Below, piece by piece: positions 1 to 11,272 of a DNA stretch of 64,000 nt. The position numbers and the translations under genes were made by a program. The first letter of the stretch is position 1, and the number at the start of each line of letters is the position of its first letter. Origin of the DNA: Prorocentrum cordatum (taxonomy: Eukaryota; Sar; Dinophyceae; Prorocentrales; Prorocentraceae); assembly GCA_963575745.1 (NCBI GenBank), contig CAUYUJ010009835.1:377001-441000 (forward strand), given 5' to 3'. The notes beneath the pieces are model-generated. The model searched no databases and was not told the origin of the DNA. It saw only the letters and a program-made list of their open reading frames with translations.

Positions 1-720
1 CATAGCATACCAACGCATGATATGGCATGCCGATGCAACCATGACATATCATAGTATAGCAACGCATAACGTAGCATCGCAAGCCATACCATATCATATT
101 ACAGCATACCACGACCGAACGTACCAAACCATGGCGCAGCATCACAGCACCGACAACATGACATACCCACCACAGTGCACACGACACGTCACATCATGAC
201 CGAGCGCCACATGCGAAGCTATATCATAACAGCCCGTAACATGGCAGATCACCATAGGCTATAGAAGTATCTACCCTACATAACAGAGCATACATACCAT
301 GGCATCCCATTTCGTAGCATAATATGACATGTTATGTCGTACACTAGCACACCATGGCAGACCGGATGTCACTGTAGCGCAGCATCAACGCTGCAGCATG
401 TCATACCATGAGAAGTCATACATGACAGAGCGCTGCATACCACACTATATCATAGCATGTCATAATCTGTTATAGCGCCACAACGTGATAACGCATAACA
501 CTTCGTAACATATCAGGAACAGGACATAACAGGACACACCATACCAACTCTTGCACTGACAGCATGGAGCATACAGAGCATACCATCACACCACACATCA
601 TAACAACGACTGACATCACACCAGAACATAGCGTAGGAGAACAGAGCATACCAGTCCATACAGTGACATTACATATCATAACCTGACACAGACTTGAATC
701 ATTCCATAGCATGACACCGC
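1..720. repeat. degenerate CATA-rich satellite-like block
   Basis: The sequence is a loose repetition of short CATA/CATAC/CATAGC words (for example catagcatacc, accatatcat) with no fixed period and no plausible coding frame. It is far more AT-rich than the rest of the window. The same composition returns at 905-1020 and at 51045-51600. It may be a decayed 5-6 bp satellite. No gene is seen here. Confidence 0.6.
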
Positions 721-754
721 ATTACATCACAATGACATCTATTGTACTACAATA

Positions 755-1684
755 TAATCAAACGCGACGTGCGCGCCGAGGTCAGGCTTGCCACAGGAGC
801 AGACAGGCGCAGCAACGAGCGATCCGACGACGTATCTATCGTGACAGGCGTCACGGCGTCACGCCGGCCCGTCAAGAACAGAACAGACAGACTAGAAAGG
901 CATAACGTAAGCTAGCCTGGCAGAACATACGAACATACGTGTCATGCCATAACGTGGTGCCACAGAGCAGAACATATCATATCATATCAAATCGTAGTAT
1001 GACAGGGGCGAGCATGACAGAATTCACCTGATCAGAAGAGAGACGCAAACTTGAATAGGAACTTCAAAACCTAATAGGCCGTACCATAACATAACCAAGC
1101 GCGACTTGCGCTTCGAGGTCAGCCCGGCCACAGGTCCAAACAGGCGCAGCAACGACCGATCGGACGACGCATCTAACGCTACAGGCGACCCGGCGTCACG
1201 CCGTCCCGTCGGCAACATAACATACCAGATTGTAGTATCGCAGGCAGAATAGAGAACCTAATCGAGCACAGCATGATTGAACATTGTTAGATGAAGCAAC
1301 GACCGATTAAGGGCGCACTGTCAAGCGCAGCATCGGCGCCTGGCTACAAAGAAATCAGGCGCGGCAGTGACTGATCACAACATCTGAAACGCGACAGGCG
1401 CCACGAAGTCACCCCGCACCGTCGACACCATTGCAGGAACAAGCATGTTTGCGTGAAGCACATTGAAGCAGACAGAGCCGAACACACTTGATAGAGTAGA
1501 ATTCAGCAGAGACCGAGCACTGGCGGCCTATCATACGCGGCATGCGCGCCAAGCCCACGCTGGCCATAGAAGCAAGCAGTAGCAGCAACGACGATAAGAA
1601 TGCATACCAAGCGTGAAGGGCGTCACGACGTCACGCCGGCCCGTCCACAACATGACATAACAGAACCTCATGCCATAGATCAGT

Positions 1685-1719
<35 letters not shown>

Positions 1720-1830
1720 ACAGGGGCATGATCGAATCGAACATAATATAACACAAACTTCAGTATACGCCAGCCACCGCTCCACGGCGTCTCATCAAGC
1801 GCGACAGGCGCCCCGTCGCCCGTCGTCAGA
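755..1830 (+). repeat. five copies of a GC-rich interspersed unit
   Basis: Copies end near 880, 1217, 1430, 1650 and 1826. Each carries GCGACAGGCG-like and CGTCACGCCG-like words followed by CCCGTC. The first two are the clearest: both contain CAGGCGCAGCAACGA followed by CGATC(C/G)GACGACG. CATA-rich spacer lies between the copies, so the array looks like a GC-rich unit inserted or amplified inside the CATA block. Confidence 0.6.
1687..1716. repeat. (AT)n microsatellite
   Basis: An uninterrupted AT dinucleotide run of about 28 bp. Confidence 0.95.
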
Positions 1831-2181
1831 GGAGGACAGGGCTTCCGGAGTTGGGGGAGGGAGGAAAGGTCCGCCTCACCTCCCCCTCCTCCCCCTCCTC
1901 CTCCTTCGTTGTCCGCCGCCTCCTCGTGCTGCTGGCCTCCTCGTGCTGCTTGTGCTGCCCCCTCTCTTCCTCTTATCAACAGGTTGCAGATTCTCTCCGA
2001 AGACGTTTCGGGGTCTCGAAAGACGCGTCCTTTGGGGTTGGCCTGTCGCTCCAGGGACTTGTTCCGGGTTCCGTCGTCGGAGGCCCTGGGGCTGCTATAG
2101 ACCTTCGGGAGACATCAGCTTGCGAGCCGGCCCGGCCGCCGCGCTGGCCGAGAGGCGTGCGCACCGCTGGGAACAGACGCC

Positions 2182-2238
2182 CCTCCTCCTCCTCCTCCTC
2201 CTCCTCCTCCTCCTCCTCCTCCTCCTCCTCCTCCTCCT
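2182..2238 (+). repeat. (CTC)n microsatellite
   Basis: About 19 CTC/TCC triplets in a row. Open frames across it encode only homopolymers (Ser, Leu or Pro; Glu or Arg on the other strand) and are not genes. Confidence 0.95.
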
Positions 2239-2496
2239 TCGGTGGGAATCGCTCGACGCAGAATCCGCAGACGCCCTGGTGGGGCCACCAGGCTGTGGGC
2301 CGAAGTGTGCTGCTCCCTGCACCAGTTGCGGCTTCAAGTCTCCAGTGTTGCAGTCCTGCTTTCTGCTTCCCATCGTGAGCTGACGAAGTCCGCGCGACGG
2401 GGGTGGGGCGCCAAGCCAGCTTGTCACCACGGCGGGATCGCGTTGCTTGAATTCCTGGGGGGGTCGTGGGACACGTGGTCGGGGGGCCGTTTATTC

Positions 2497-2657
2497 TCAG
2501 GAGTAGAAAAAACACACAAACACAATTAATTGTCGATTCCTCAGAAAATATGGTAAAATTTGGGATGTGGGGGGGAAGACAGGAACCCAGAAAATACAGG
2601 AAAATATGGGGAATCGTTATTAGTGTGTATTTATTTGCGTGTCCTGGGGCCCCTTAA
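2497..2657 (+). mobile_element. M1 inverted-repeat element, copy 1
   Basis: First of five copies of an AT-rich element of about 162 bp. It starts TCAGGAG followed by an A-rich AACACACAAACAC stretch. It holds two copies of an AGAAAATAYRGGAAAATATG-type word separated by a G run and GAAGACAGGAACCC. It ends TGTGTCCTGGGGCCCCTTAA. Flanks TATTC and CAATC do not match, so no TSD is visible at this copy. Confidence 0.75.
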
Positions 2658-2663
2658 CAATCG

Positions 2664-2830
2664 CTTGTGCATTGCACCATGTTCGCGTCTCCGAGGCCGC
2701 AGGCCCTCGTAAATTGCACAAGTGTTGCGTCCCCGAGGCAACGAACTTCTGCAATTACGCAATCGTCGCGTGCCCGAAGTCATAAGCTTTTTGCAACTTA
2801 CGCCACATTCGCATCGCCGAGGCCAAGAGT
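2664..2830 (+). repeat. about 42-bp tandem repeat, four units
   Basis: A GCGT(C/G)(T/C)CCGAGGC-like core recurs at 2684, 2727, 2768 and 2811, each followed by a TTGCA-containing arm. Spacings are 43, 41 and 43 bp. Confidence 0.7.
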
Positions 2831-3318
2831 GCTCCAAGACGCCCGAAGATGGTTCCAAGACGGCCCAAGAGGGCCCACAGAGGCCCCAAGAGCGCTCCAA
2901 GAGGCCTCCCAAGAGAGCCCAAAGAGGCCAACATCATAGATTTTACTAAGGATATTGAAGGATGGTGGCCTTCTCGCATTTTCTGCTTTCCGACACTCCA
3001 AGACGGCCCAAAAAGTTCCCAAGACCGCCCCAAGACAGCCCAAGACGCCTCCAAGAGGGCCCCAAGACGGCCCAAAGGGGCTGCAAGATGGCCCAAGAAG
3101 CGCTCAAGACGGCCCAAGAGGGCCCCAAGACGGCCCCAAGAGGGGACCACGAACCGAACATTCGATATTTGTTCCCCGAGAAGCCCCCCAGAGGCCCGAA
3201 GAGGCGCCCAAGACGCGCCAAGAGGCCTCCAAGAGGCCCAACAGATACCCCACGAGGCCCCAAGGCCCCCAAGAGGCGCCCAAACCGCCTCGAAGAGGCC
3301 CCTAGAGGCTCCCCACGA
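2828..3318 (+). repeat. CAAGAGG/CAAGACGG minisatellite, locus 1
   Basis: Runs of 10-11 bp units (CCAAGAGGGCC, CAAGACGGCCC) on the + strand, interrupted by about 65 bp of unique sequence at 2931-2997 and a shorter one at 3146-3178. The open frames (PRRPKRA-like) only reflect the repeat. Related arrays occur on the opposite strand at 25160-25440 and 48585-48790. Confidence 0.8.
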
Positions 3319-3367
3319 CACCCCAACACATATATGATACCAGAGAAAAAACCCAATCATAATCTTA

Positions 3368-3502
3368 AGGGCTATAGGGCTACAGGGCTATATGGGCTCT
3401 TGGGCGCTATGTGGGCTATATGGGTTGTAGGGTTATAGTGCTATAGGGCTATATACTAGAGCGATAGGGATATAGGGCTATACGGCTATAGGGCTACAGG
3501 GC
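3368..3502 (+). repeat. GGGCTATA minisatellite
   Basis: Imperfect 8-10 bp units of GGGCTATA/GGGCTACA, with single units turned into TGGGCTATAT. Confidence 0.85.
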
Positions 3503-3718
3503 ACCGGGCACCCGGGCACCTGGCACCCGGCACCCGGGCACCCACCCGGGCACCCGTCACCCGGGCACCCGTGCACCCGGGCACCCGGGCCCGGCCACCG
3601 AATCGGCGGCGAACTTGGGCACCCAGGCACCCGGGCACCCGGGCCCAGCCACCGAATCGGCGGCAAACCCGGGCACCCGGGCACCCGGGCACCCAGGCCC
3701 GGCCACCGAATCGGCGGC
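3503..3718 (+). repeat. GCACCCGG repeat grading into three 54-bp units
   Basis: The left part is a short GCACCCGG repeat. On the right, CCACCGAATCGGCGGC closes units at 3610, 3664 and 3718, an exact 54-bp period. Confidence 0.85.
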
Positions 3719-3723
3719 ATACC

Positions 3724-4075
3724 TCACCTACCCTTAAATCCGCTAGGAGACGCGACTCTGATACACCCCATTCTGATAGAGAGGGGACCGGCGGCAGGGG
3801 GCGAAGCCCTTACGGATAGTTCGTCCCGAGCTGTTTTGTTGACGGTCCGGATGCCCGGCGAGGGTCCCCAGAGGCCTACAATTGTCAAAAATTTCCCGAC
3901 GCGATGATTTGTCACCATGCGAACATGTCTTGGAAGGGGACACCACAATATCCTTGGATTTGTTCCAGAGTGCGTCCTGGCCAGACTTCCAGGGCGGAGA
4001 CAAAGAGCCCGGCCACCAACAAATGGGAAAAGCTTGAATTCGATCCGCGACCCTCGAACCTCGCGCACGTCTTGG
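3724..4075. other. unassigned intergenic stretch
   Basis: Non-repetitive sequence with no convincing coding frame or RNA gene. Confidence 0.4.
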
Positions 4076-4378
4076 AAAGGCTCCTCCTCCGCCTCCTCCT
4101 CCTCCACCTCCTCCTCCTCCTCCTCCTCCTCCTCCTCCTCCTCCTCCTCCTCTCCTCCTCCTCCTCCTCCTCCTCCTCCTCCTCCACCTCCACCTCCACC
4201 TCCTCCTCCTCCTCCCTCCTCCTCCTCCTCCTCCTCCTCCTCCTCCTCCTCCACCTCCTCCTCCTCTTCCACCTCCTCTCTCCTCCCTCCTCCTCCTCCT
4301 CCTCCACCTCTTCCACCTCCTCCTCCTCCCTCCTCCTCCTCCTCCTCCTCCTCCTCCTCCTCCTCCTCCGCTTCCTCC
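4076..4378 (+). repeat. long (CTC)n array
   Basis: About 300 bp of CTC triplets with CCACCT and TTCCACC interruptions, one of the longest CTC tracts in the window. The Ser, Pro and Leu homopolymer ORFs (and Glu, Arg on the other strand) are artefacts. Confidence 0.95.
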
Positions 4379-4539
4379 TCAGCGAGGGGGGCGGGGGGGG
4401 AGCCTCCCGCCGCCCCCTCGCCCCGCGGGCCCCCGCCCGGGGCTGGGGCGCGCCCCCTCCCCACGAGGCAGTCGGCGGAGAGGGCCGCCCTCACCCTGCA
4501 CGGCGTCGACAGCCGGACCGAGGCGGGGCCCGCGCTGGT

Positions 4540-4712
4540 CGTCGTCGTCCTCGTCCTCGTCGTCGTCGTCGTCGTCTTCGTCGTCGTCCTCGTCTTCGTC
4601 GTCGTCTTCGTCCTCGTCGTCGTCCTCGTCGTCGTCCTCGTCGTCGTCCTCGTCGTCCTCGCCCTCGTAGTCGTCCTCGTCCTCGTCCTCGTCGACGTCG
4701 ACGTCGACGACG
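4540..4712 (+). repeat. (GTC/CTC)n mixed triplet array
   Basis: Alternating GTC and CTC triplets with TTC variants. On the minus strand it reads as an Asp/Glu-rich open frame, which is a microsatellite shadow. Confidence 0.9.
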
Positions 4713-4799
4713 CGTCGGTCGGGCATTCACAGGACGCCCCCCCAGACAAGCCGACTGAGGAAGTCTGCACGGGCATGCTTACTCGATATTGACTTTCGA

Positions 4800-5580
4800 G
4801 TGTGCTGGTGCAGTCCCCAGTCGGTTTCGCCAACCTGCGTGCGTTGCGTCGGGTACAGGTGGTTGCTTTTGGACGTCGAGCAGCTACCCCGCCAGGGCGT
4901 ACTCGGAATGCAATGCCGTGTTTACGTGGATTATCCCTAGCAGTTTTCGCTGAAAACCGTCTTACCACAAGGAGGTCCTGTTCCCCCTCCGACTGGGGGG
5001 GTGCATCTCAGTACTCCGGGGCAGCGTTGGGGAGAGGATGGGCTCGGGGGAGTTTTCGACATGTTAAGCAAGTTGTCCGGAGCTGTTCGGCAACTTTCGA
5101 AGCACCAGGTGTCAGGAGATCGCAAACATGGATCAAGGGGGCGTGGATTAGCGAAGGGTCCCGTTTCCATGGGAAATCGCTGATTTCCGCCGCCGAACGA
5201 GACGGCACCAGCCGCATTTCGGGGAGGGTACCTCCCCCGATCCACGGATTTGGCGACCGTGCGCCAAATCCATGGATCGCTAATCCTTGTTTGCGCGCCC
5301 CCGAAGGTGGTTCCCATCAGCTGTATCTTGTCGAGGGTGATCCAGAAGTGCCGACATCGTCCCGAACGATTGTCAGAGAGCCGAGTAATTACCCGAAAAT
5401 GATTGGGCAACCGCTAGGGAGGGAAAGCTCAGGGGGGAACCATCGACCCCCAATAGGCCATTCGTCGCCGGTAGGGGCAAGACGGCCCTCCCCGCCCAGG
5501 AGCGTGCGGTGTTACGATCGAGGGCCCATCTCCGATCTGTCGATGATGCGTCTCCGATTCCGAGTCGATGTTCCCCTCTA
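4800..5580. other. unassigned stretch with a short palindrome
   Basis: A 259-aa open frame spans 4802-5581 on + but shows no recognisable domain and overlaps equally long minus-strand frames, so I do not call it a gene. At 5239-5278 a 17-bp arm (GATCCACGGATTTGGCG) pairs with its inverted copy with one mismatch around a 6-bp loop. Confidence 0.45.
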
Positions 5581-5584
5581 GATC

Positions 5585-5737
5585 GACCAGAAAACACGTG
5601 ACACCACCCCACCTACGGAGCTCCATGGTGCGCTACGGCCCAATCGGTGGCCGTAGCGCATGCCACGCAGAAGCACACCAGGTGGCGTGGTATACGCCAG
5701 GGGCCGCAGGTGGGGTGGTGTCGTCTGTTTTCTGGTC
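5585..5737. mobile_element. foldback inverted-repeat element
   Basis: Outer arms GACCAGAAAACACGTGAC and its inverted counterpart GTCGTCTGTTTTCTGGTC frame a 153-bp unit. A second nested hairpin, GCGCTACGGCC with GGCCGTAGCGC, lies at the left-centre. No clear TSD is seen. Probably a non-autonomous foldback element. Confidence 0.6.
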
Positions 5738-6634
5738 CACCTGAGCTGGTCCCCCGCTGTCGCTTCCCGTTTTCCAGGCGCAGGTGTTCGAGTGGCGTAC
5801 ACCGCCTGTACTTCGCACCCTCCGGCCGCCTGAGGCCCCGCCCGCCCGCGCCCTGTCTCCCCAATTAGTGCTTCGCGCGCCCCGCCTAGCTCTTATCCGG
5901 AAGAGGCCCGCTCTCGACCCGCCGACCAAAAAAGTGTTCGAGTGGCGTAGGGCAGGCTCAGACCTGCTCGTGGTGTGAAGAAGTCACGGCGAGATGTTTT
6001 TGGGGGACACGGTTTTTGGCCGCAGCGGGCCTTCCTTCGACCCCGTGCCGTTTGCGAAGAACCGGTCTTGGGAAAAGGGTCGGGACTGCCCGAGGCCTCG
6101 TATTGAAAAGTGGGTGGCGCTGGATGCCCGGGGGGAAGGTCCTCTATTTTCTGTTTGCCGCGGCCGCGCGGCATCGCCAGCAGCAAAGCTGGGCTGCCGC
6201 ATGCCCTCCAGCCTCGAAGCTTTTCCCCCTTTTCTCCCCGTTCCGCCCTTGAGTTGGGGCCCCGCGAGGGCCGAGGCTTCTGCGCTACGCAGTCCCAGCC
6301 CCTCCCCCTCCCCCTGCTGCTGCCTGCTGGCTCTCCTCCACCCTCGCATCATCATGGTACCCATGCTGACCCGTAAGAGAACGAGCATGTGGATCTACGC
6401 TGTGGCGGCGTGAGCCTTTTCAGCGCAGCTCGAGGCGGCTCTGTTCGAGCGCTGCCTGCTGCTGCAGACGGCGCAGAAAAAAGAACAGCGCAGATGGATG
6501 GCGTGCGCCTCCGCGCGTGGCTGAGCCCACGGGAACGGTAGTCACAACGCCTTGCGTCCACCAACGCCTGCGCCACTGGGCGGGCCCCCGCCCACGGCCA
6601 GAGGCCGCGTCTTGTTCGGAGGGCTCCCGCTCAT

Positions 6635-6772
6635 CGGGGGGGGGGGGCAGCGGTCGCCCCTGCCAGCCCCTGCGTGGAGCACGGGGCGCGCTGCGCCGCC
6701 CGGGCCGAGATCCGGGAGGCGCGGGGCGGGGAGGCCGCGGGCTGCGCACGGGCAGCCCCCCCCCCCCCCCCC
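6635..6772. repeat. homopolymer G and C runs
   Basis: A run of about 10 G near 6640 and of about 15 C at 6757-6771. Frames across this segment are unreliable. Confidence 0.8.
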
Positions 6773-6835
6773 CGCCGCTTCTGAAGCGGCGCCCCACGAG
6801 CAGTCGTCTATCAATGGTTTCCCGCAATTCCAAAC

Positions 6836-6897
6836 TATGGGAAACCCATAGGTCGCCAATTCCTTAGGGGTTTCTGGCGACATATGGGCTTCCCATA
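6836..6897. repeat. 23-bp stem hairpin
   Basis: TATGGGAAACCCATAGGTCG plus CCA pairs with TGGCGACATATGGGCTTCCC plus ATA (two mismatches) around a 16-nt loop. Confidence 0.65.
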
Positions 6898-6991
6898 ATT
6901 CGCAGGCCGAAGGGCGGCCCACGGGAGCCGTAAGGCCGCCAAAGACAGTCCCAAGCTGGCCCATTGTGGCCCCACGACCGCCCAAGAGCGA

Positions 6992-7135
6992 TCGGGGGTG
7001 GACAGAACCCTCAACAGCGACGCGTCGACTAGTGAATCTTCCGTTGTCGGTTCTCGAGAGGGCACCGTGGTCGCTAGTTTCCAGGTCGTCCTCACGAAAC
7101 CACGCTTTACGAAAGGGGGGTCTGTCCATCCCCGA
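6992..7135 (+). mobile_element. M4 inverted-repeat element, copy 1
   Basis: Ends are TCGGGGGTGGACAGAACCC and GGGGGGTCTGTCCATCCCCGA-type, inverted repeats of about 20 bp with few mismatches. The interior matches 63084-63255 (GTTCTCGAGAGGGC core). The outside flanks do not match each other. Confidence 0.7.
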
Positions 7136-7139
7136 CCGG

Positions 7140-8320
7140 GGCGTTCCGCGCTCCGGGGGTTGGCGCGTTGAGGCCAGCCAGCAGACCCGTCGGAGGCCTG
7201 GCGAGGCCAGCCGCGACTGCCTGGCGGGGGGGGGGGGCGTCTGTGCGCAGCCCGGAGCCTTCCCAAAGGATGGTGAGAAGGAGGTGCAGCATGCTACGGG
7301 TTGGGTGGACCTGCAGGGATCGGGAGGTCCGTGGTGGGGCCCAGCTCCCCGGAGCGATGGTTTATGGTCGGAGCGATGTGGGGGCACAGTGTGGTCGACG
7401 TGGAACGGGGCGCGGACTGGCCGACGGTGCACCTGCGCCGCGGGGAGAGAAGGAGGGCGGCCACAGAAGGAGGCAACGGCGGGCAGCCACGCTCTCGGTT
7501 CCCCAGAACACGAGATCGTCGACGGTGTCCCTTCGAGCTGCCCACTGCCCGCAGCATCTGTCGCTGACTGCGTGCTTGGAAGTCGTGCCTTTCTTGGGCT
7601 TCCCAGAGATTCTCCAGATTTGGTGTGGGTTTCTACAATTTCTGGCTAGTTGTGCAGCGCCGTCGAGGCCCTTCTGAAGTCCTGATGGTGTTCGGGTGCT
7701 CCCGTGGGGCCTCCCGTGACAGCGCTGCAATGCGGCATGTGGAGGATCGTCACGAATGGCGTAATTGTATTATACGAAATGACATGGTTTCCGCTACAGG
7801 CGCAGCGACATAAGTCTTCGGTGACTGACTGCGCTTGGGGGCGCATAGCTGGTCACTCTCTGGCTGTCTCAATTTTTGAGCAGCTCCAGCCGAGAGCCAT
7901 CGACTCGGGGGAGGAGCTCACCTGCAGCAATGTGTTCTCGCGGCGCTCCGCGCCGAAGGGCCACTCGACTGGTGACTCGCGGAGGTCGCTTGATCACCGC
8001 TGTTGTTCGCGCGAGGCGCCATGCCGGGTGCCCATGAACAATTGGTGGTGTTCGGTGTGCGGCGGCAAACGATGTCTTGGCGTTCAGGTTGGAATGCAGT
8101 GGGGACCCATGCCAAGAAACACCCTGCTTGTATCCAGGGTGCCCTGTGGAAGGCGTGACGTTCCGACACCAAAAATCAATGGACGTCCTGGGGTCTCAGG
8201 GTTGGGTTTCTTGTCGAAGGTTTCTTGTGGTCGGGCCCCCACTGTATGCCTCAGTTTGTGGATCGGCGGCGCGCTGAGGAAGTCCGTAAGAGGGGATAGT
8301 GCATCTCAGGAGGCGGCGGG
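7140..8320. other. unassigned intergenic stretch
   Basis: Long frames exist (for example 7704-8462 +, 252 aa) but none has a recognisable motif or biased composition, and antisense frames are similar. Nothing is called. Confidence 0.4.
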
Positions 8321-8328
8321 GCTTCGTA

Positions 8329-8583
8329 GAAGCTTTCCTGCCTTCAGAGAAGCCGTCTGTGTCTTCGGCGCAGGCTCGATGATCTTCAGGATGTGTGTTA
8401 GTCCAATGTATGTTTACCCCGTTCAGCCCAACCAGTCGATCATCATATCCCCTCCGTCGTAATGAAGGGCCTCAGTGGGCAAACACACGTTGGCGCGAAC
8501 ACACGCTCTGAGGATCATCGACAGAAGCTTTCCGGCCTTCAGAGAAGCCGTCTGTGTCTTCGGAGGAGGCTCGGAGAGTTTTC
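8329..8583 (+). repeat. 60-bp direct repeat, two copies 193 bp apart
   Basis: AGAAGCTTTCC(T/G)GCCTTCAG plus the following AGAAGCCGTCTGTGTCTTCGG occurs at 8329-8390 and again at 8522-8583. Confidence 0.75.
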
Positions 8584-8649
8584 CAGAAGGCTGATGGCCT
8601 TCTGAGCTTTCTGCGGAAGCCCGGCCCCTCTGCCTGTTCCCCTCGGGCG

Positions 8650-9680
8650 CGCCGCGGAGTAACAGGGGGCAAGACATGCATGGAGACCTGGCAGGGAGAG
8701 GGAGGCTTATGTGCTGAATGGCACTGATTGGTGTCATGGTCACATATACATATATTATTCGTCTGCATGCTCGTGCGTGTCGCTTGCAGACTGAAGACGT
8801 GTCTGTAGACATTCACCGTTTGCTTTGTCCGAGTCCCATGTCCTCCTCGGCAGCGAGGGCCCATCCTTGTGCTGCACATGCATTTGCAGATTGGCCGGCT
8901 CAGGCCGAAAAGCGCGCGGTCAACAAGCGACCACCTACGGATCGGGAGAAGTTTGATGTTAAGATGGTCTTGGGCCGCTATGTGCTGCTCGGGATATGGT
9001 TGCCGATCTCCACAGTTGGCAGTGCCAGGTGGACGGTGATACAGTATACTTTGTGCAGCGCCCGTTGTCTGAATAGAAGTCTGTTTCGATTTGCAAGTTT
9101 CAGCAAGGGATCAACGAGCATTCACGAGCAAGGTGGCACGTGCATCTTTCGGTCGGCGTCGAAACCGAAGCACAGGACGGTAGTTGAGGGGCAAGTGCTA
9201 CGAAAGAGCGCGCTCGTGGAGACGGAACAATCAAACGGGGGACGCCAGCTTTAAGGTTCACCCCTTCAAAAAGGGTTGAGAGCTTCCGAAGCACACCCCC
9301 CCTCCCCTCTTCAGTTGGTGGCCTCCTGGCTAAGTGGTGGTGGCTTGCAAGCCGACCCCCTCCCCCTCCCTTTTTTGCAGCCGGGGGTAACGCCTGGGCT
9401 CCCCTTTGCAGGAGGGGGGGCTTTGGAAGTACCCCTTTCCCCCATTCCAAAGGATGGGGGGCATTCCGAAGCTACCCCGTTGAGGTAGGCCCGCTTTTTG
9501 GGCGATCCTGAGCCTGTCCTGGAGGTCCTGACGGCCGCGCCCAGGAGAACAGACATCTCTGACGCGATTTTCCGGGGCGTTCCCCGAGCACTCTTCGTCC
9601 GACGACCCCCTGGGGGCCGCCCCGCGTGCGCGAGCTGCTAATATACAGCCTTTCTTCGGGGGCGGAAAAGAGGGGGGTGA
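8650..9680. other. unassigned intergenic stretch
   Basis: Mixed unique sequence and C/G-rich tracts, including CCCCCTCCC-rich DNA at 9290-9470. No supported gene. Confidence 0.4.
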
Positions 9681-9688
9681 TGACTAGG

Positions 9689-9830
9689 GGGTGTGGATAT
9701 CATGGCGGGGGGCATGATATTTCCCCAGATTTCATGGCGCCTCTTCTCATTTCATTACGTTCCTGGCCCCCCCGCTGGGCCGCGCACATGCCGCCGGTCA
9801 TGATTTGCACCCCCCCCTCTTGGACACCCC
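9689..9830 (+). repeat. dispersed repeat, copy 1 of 2
   Basis: The order ATCATGGCGGGGGGCATGAT, CCCCAGAT, ATGGCGC, then CCGCGCACATGCCGCC is shared with 61820-61945, where the first palindrome reads CCATGGCGGGGGCCATGG. Confidence 0.65.
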
Positions 9831-9847
9831 CTCTTGGCCGCTCCCGA

Positions 9848-10008
9848 TCTCTGAACCTCGCACCAGAGATCCACCGCGCCTTTGGCTCGGTGGGCTCGTT
9901 TTCACTAAATCACGTTTCACTAAAAGGGGTTCTGTCCATCCCCGAATACACAACCTCTCTGAACCTCGCACCAGAGATCCTAGTGCACCTCTGGCCTGGT
10001 GGGCCGGC
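9848..10008 (+). repeat. 108-bp duplication holding an M4 right end
   Basis: CTCTGAACCTCGCACCAGAG recurs at 9848 and 9956. Between them, at 9898-9945, lies TTTCACTAAATCACGTTTCA running into GGGGTTCTGTCCATCCCCGA, the right half of the M4 element. The left half is absent, so this copy is truncated. Confidence 0.65.
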
Positions 10009-10054
10009 GAGTCTCACCCCAGTGTAAATAACGGGGATCAGCCAGAGCGCCCGA

Positions 10055-10245
10055 TTTTGCGGGATCCTGCAGGGCCAGGGTCGCATTGACCCGGGTTCGG
10101 GTGTAGGATCCTGCAGGATCTTGCAGGATCCCTTGCATTGACTCGGGTTTGGGTGCAGGATCTTGCAGGATGTTGCAGGATTCTGCAAGGCCTGACTGAC
10201 CGGGGTCTGGATTGACCCGGGTCAGAAGATCCCCGAACCTGCGCG
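10055..10245 (+). repeat. about 51-bp tandem repeat with AGGATCTTGC subunits
   Basis: GCATTGACYCGGGTTYGGGT followed by AGGATCYTGC subunits repeats at 10084 and 10135, with a degenerate third unit at about 10210. Confidence 0.7.
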
Positions 10246-10857
10246 AATACAGATGGCTCCCGTCCGTGCCCAAGTGCCGGCTCTGGGGGACTCCTGGCGC
10301 ACCTGGCGTGCTGCCAGCACTCCGCCCACAATGGACAGCCGCATGGGGCGAGGGAGTTTCTGTCCGCCCTGCGGATCCGGAAGGAGGAAGGGAGGGAGGG
10401 TGAGTATCGTTCCACAGCTCCCTATCCCCATTCCCATGCACATCTCGATCCCAACCATCCCACCACCCCAGTTGGGGATATGCCCCTCGAAGCCCGAAGG
10501 GAACCAGCTTGAATAAGGAACACTTACTTTTCAAAAGGGGCTCGGTCGTTCCTTTGGTTTGCATGCGTTCCGCCACCTTTTTGGCGGCGCGTCCCCCTGG
10601 TGTTCCTTGGGACTTCGTAGACTTACTTGGAAAAAAGGGGCTTCGTTCCTTATTTATCGTTCCTTAGGTCAAGCCGAATACTCTATCCCCATCGGGGTGT
10701 GGGGGGGGGTAAATCAGCCCGCGGGGCCCAGGCCACGCCAGTGGATATAGGGGATCGGTGAAGCGATGCTCAGAGAGGGGGGGCCTTCGGGCCGCTGGAC
10801 GTCCAGAGATGGCGGGCGGCCTCCAGGCAGAGGGGAGGGGCATTCAGAGGGGGGCAC

Positions 10858-10934
10858 CCGCCTCCTCCTCCTACTCCTCCTCCTCCGCCTCCTCCTCCTC
10901 CTCCTCCTCCTCCTCCTCCTCCTCCTCCTCCTCC
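10858..10934 (+). repeat. (CTC)n microsatellite
   Basis: About 25 CTC/TCC triplets with one CTA and one CGC interruption. Confidence 0.95.
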
Positions 10935-11105
10935 GTGGGAGAGGGATGGGGGGGGGCGGGGGCGGGGTGAGCATATTCTTCCCTTGCCATTCTGCTGCGC
11001 TCTTCGCCCCCTGGAGGGCCGAGGCCCATTCCACCCAGGCAGAGCTCGAGGAGAGATCTGAGACTGCGGCGGCACTGAGGCGCCGATCGGCCTTCTGTGG
11101 GCTAC

Positions 11106-11267
11106 TCAGGAGGGGGAAAAACACACAGACACAAGTAATCGCCGACTCCCAGGAAGATATAGGAAAATACGGGAATTGGGCAGGAAGACAAGAACCTAGA
11201 AAATATGGACAAAGTGGGGAATCGTTTTATTTGTGTGTATCTTTGTGTGTGTCCTTGGGCCCCTTGA
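11106..11267 (+). mobile_element. M1 inverted-repeat element, copy 2, with TSD
   Basis: 162-bp copy from TCAGGAGGGGG to TTGGGCCCCTTGA. It is flanked by an exact 5-bp TSD, GCTAC, at 11101-11105 and 11268-11272. The TSD fixes the element termini as TCAGGAGG and, read inward on the other strand, TCAAGGGGCC, imperfect inverted repeats. Confidence 0.88.
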
Positions 11268-11272
11268 GCTAC

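Noticed and set aside
3724-4968. 414-aa minus-strand frame rich in Glu/Gly/Thr
   Set aside because: Composition comes entirely from the CTC and GTC microsatellites. No independent coding signal.
7704-8462. 252-aa plus-strand frame
   Set aside because: No recognisable motif, ordinary composition, and antisense frames of similar quality. Length alone is weak evidence in stop-poor GC-rich DNA.
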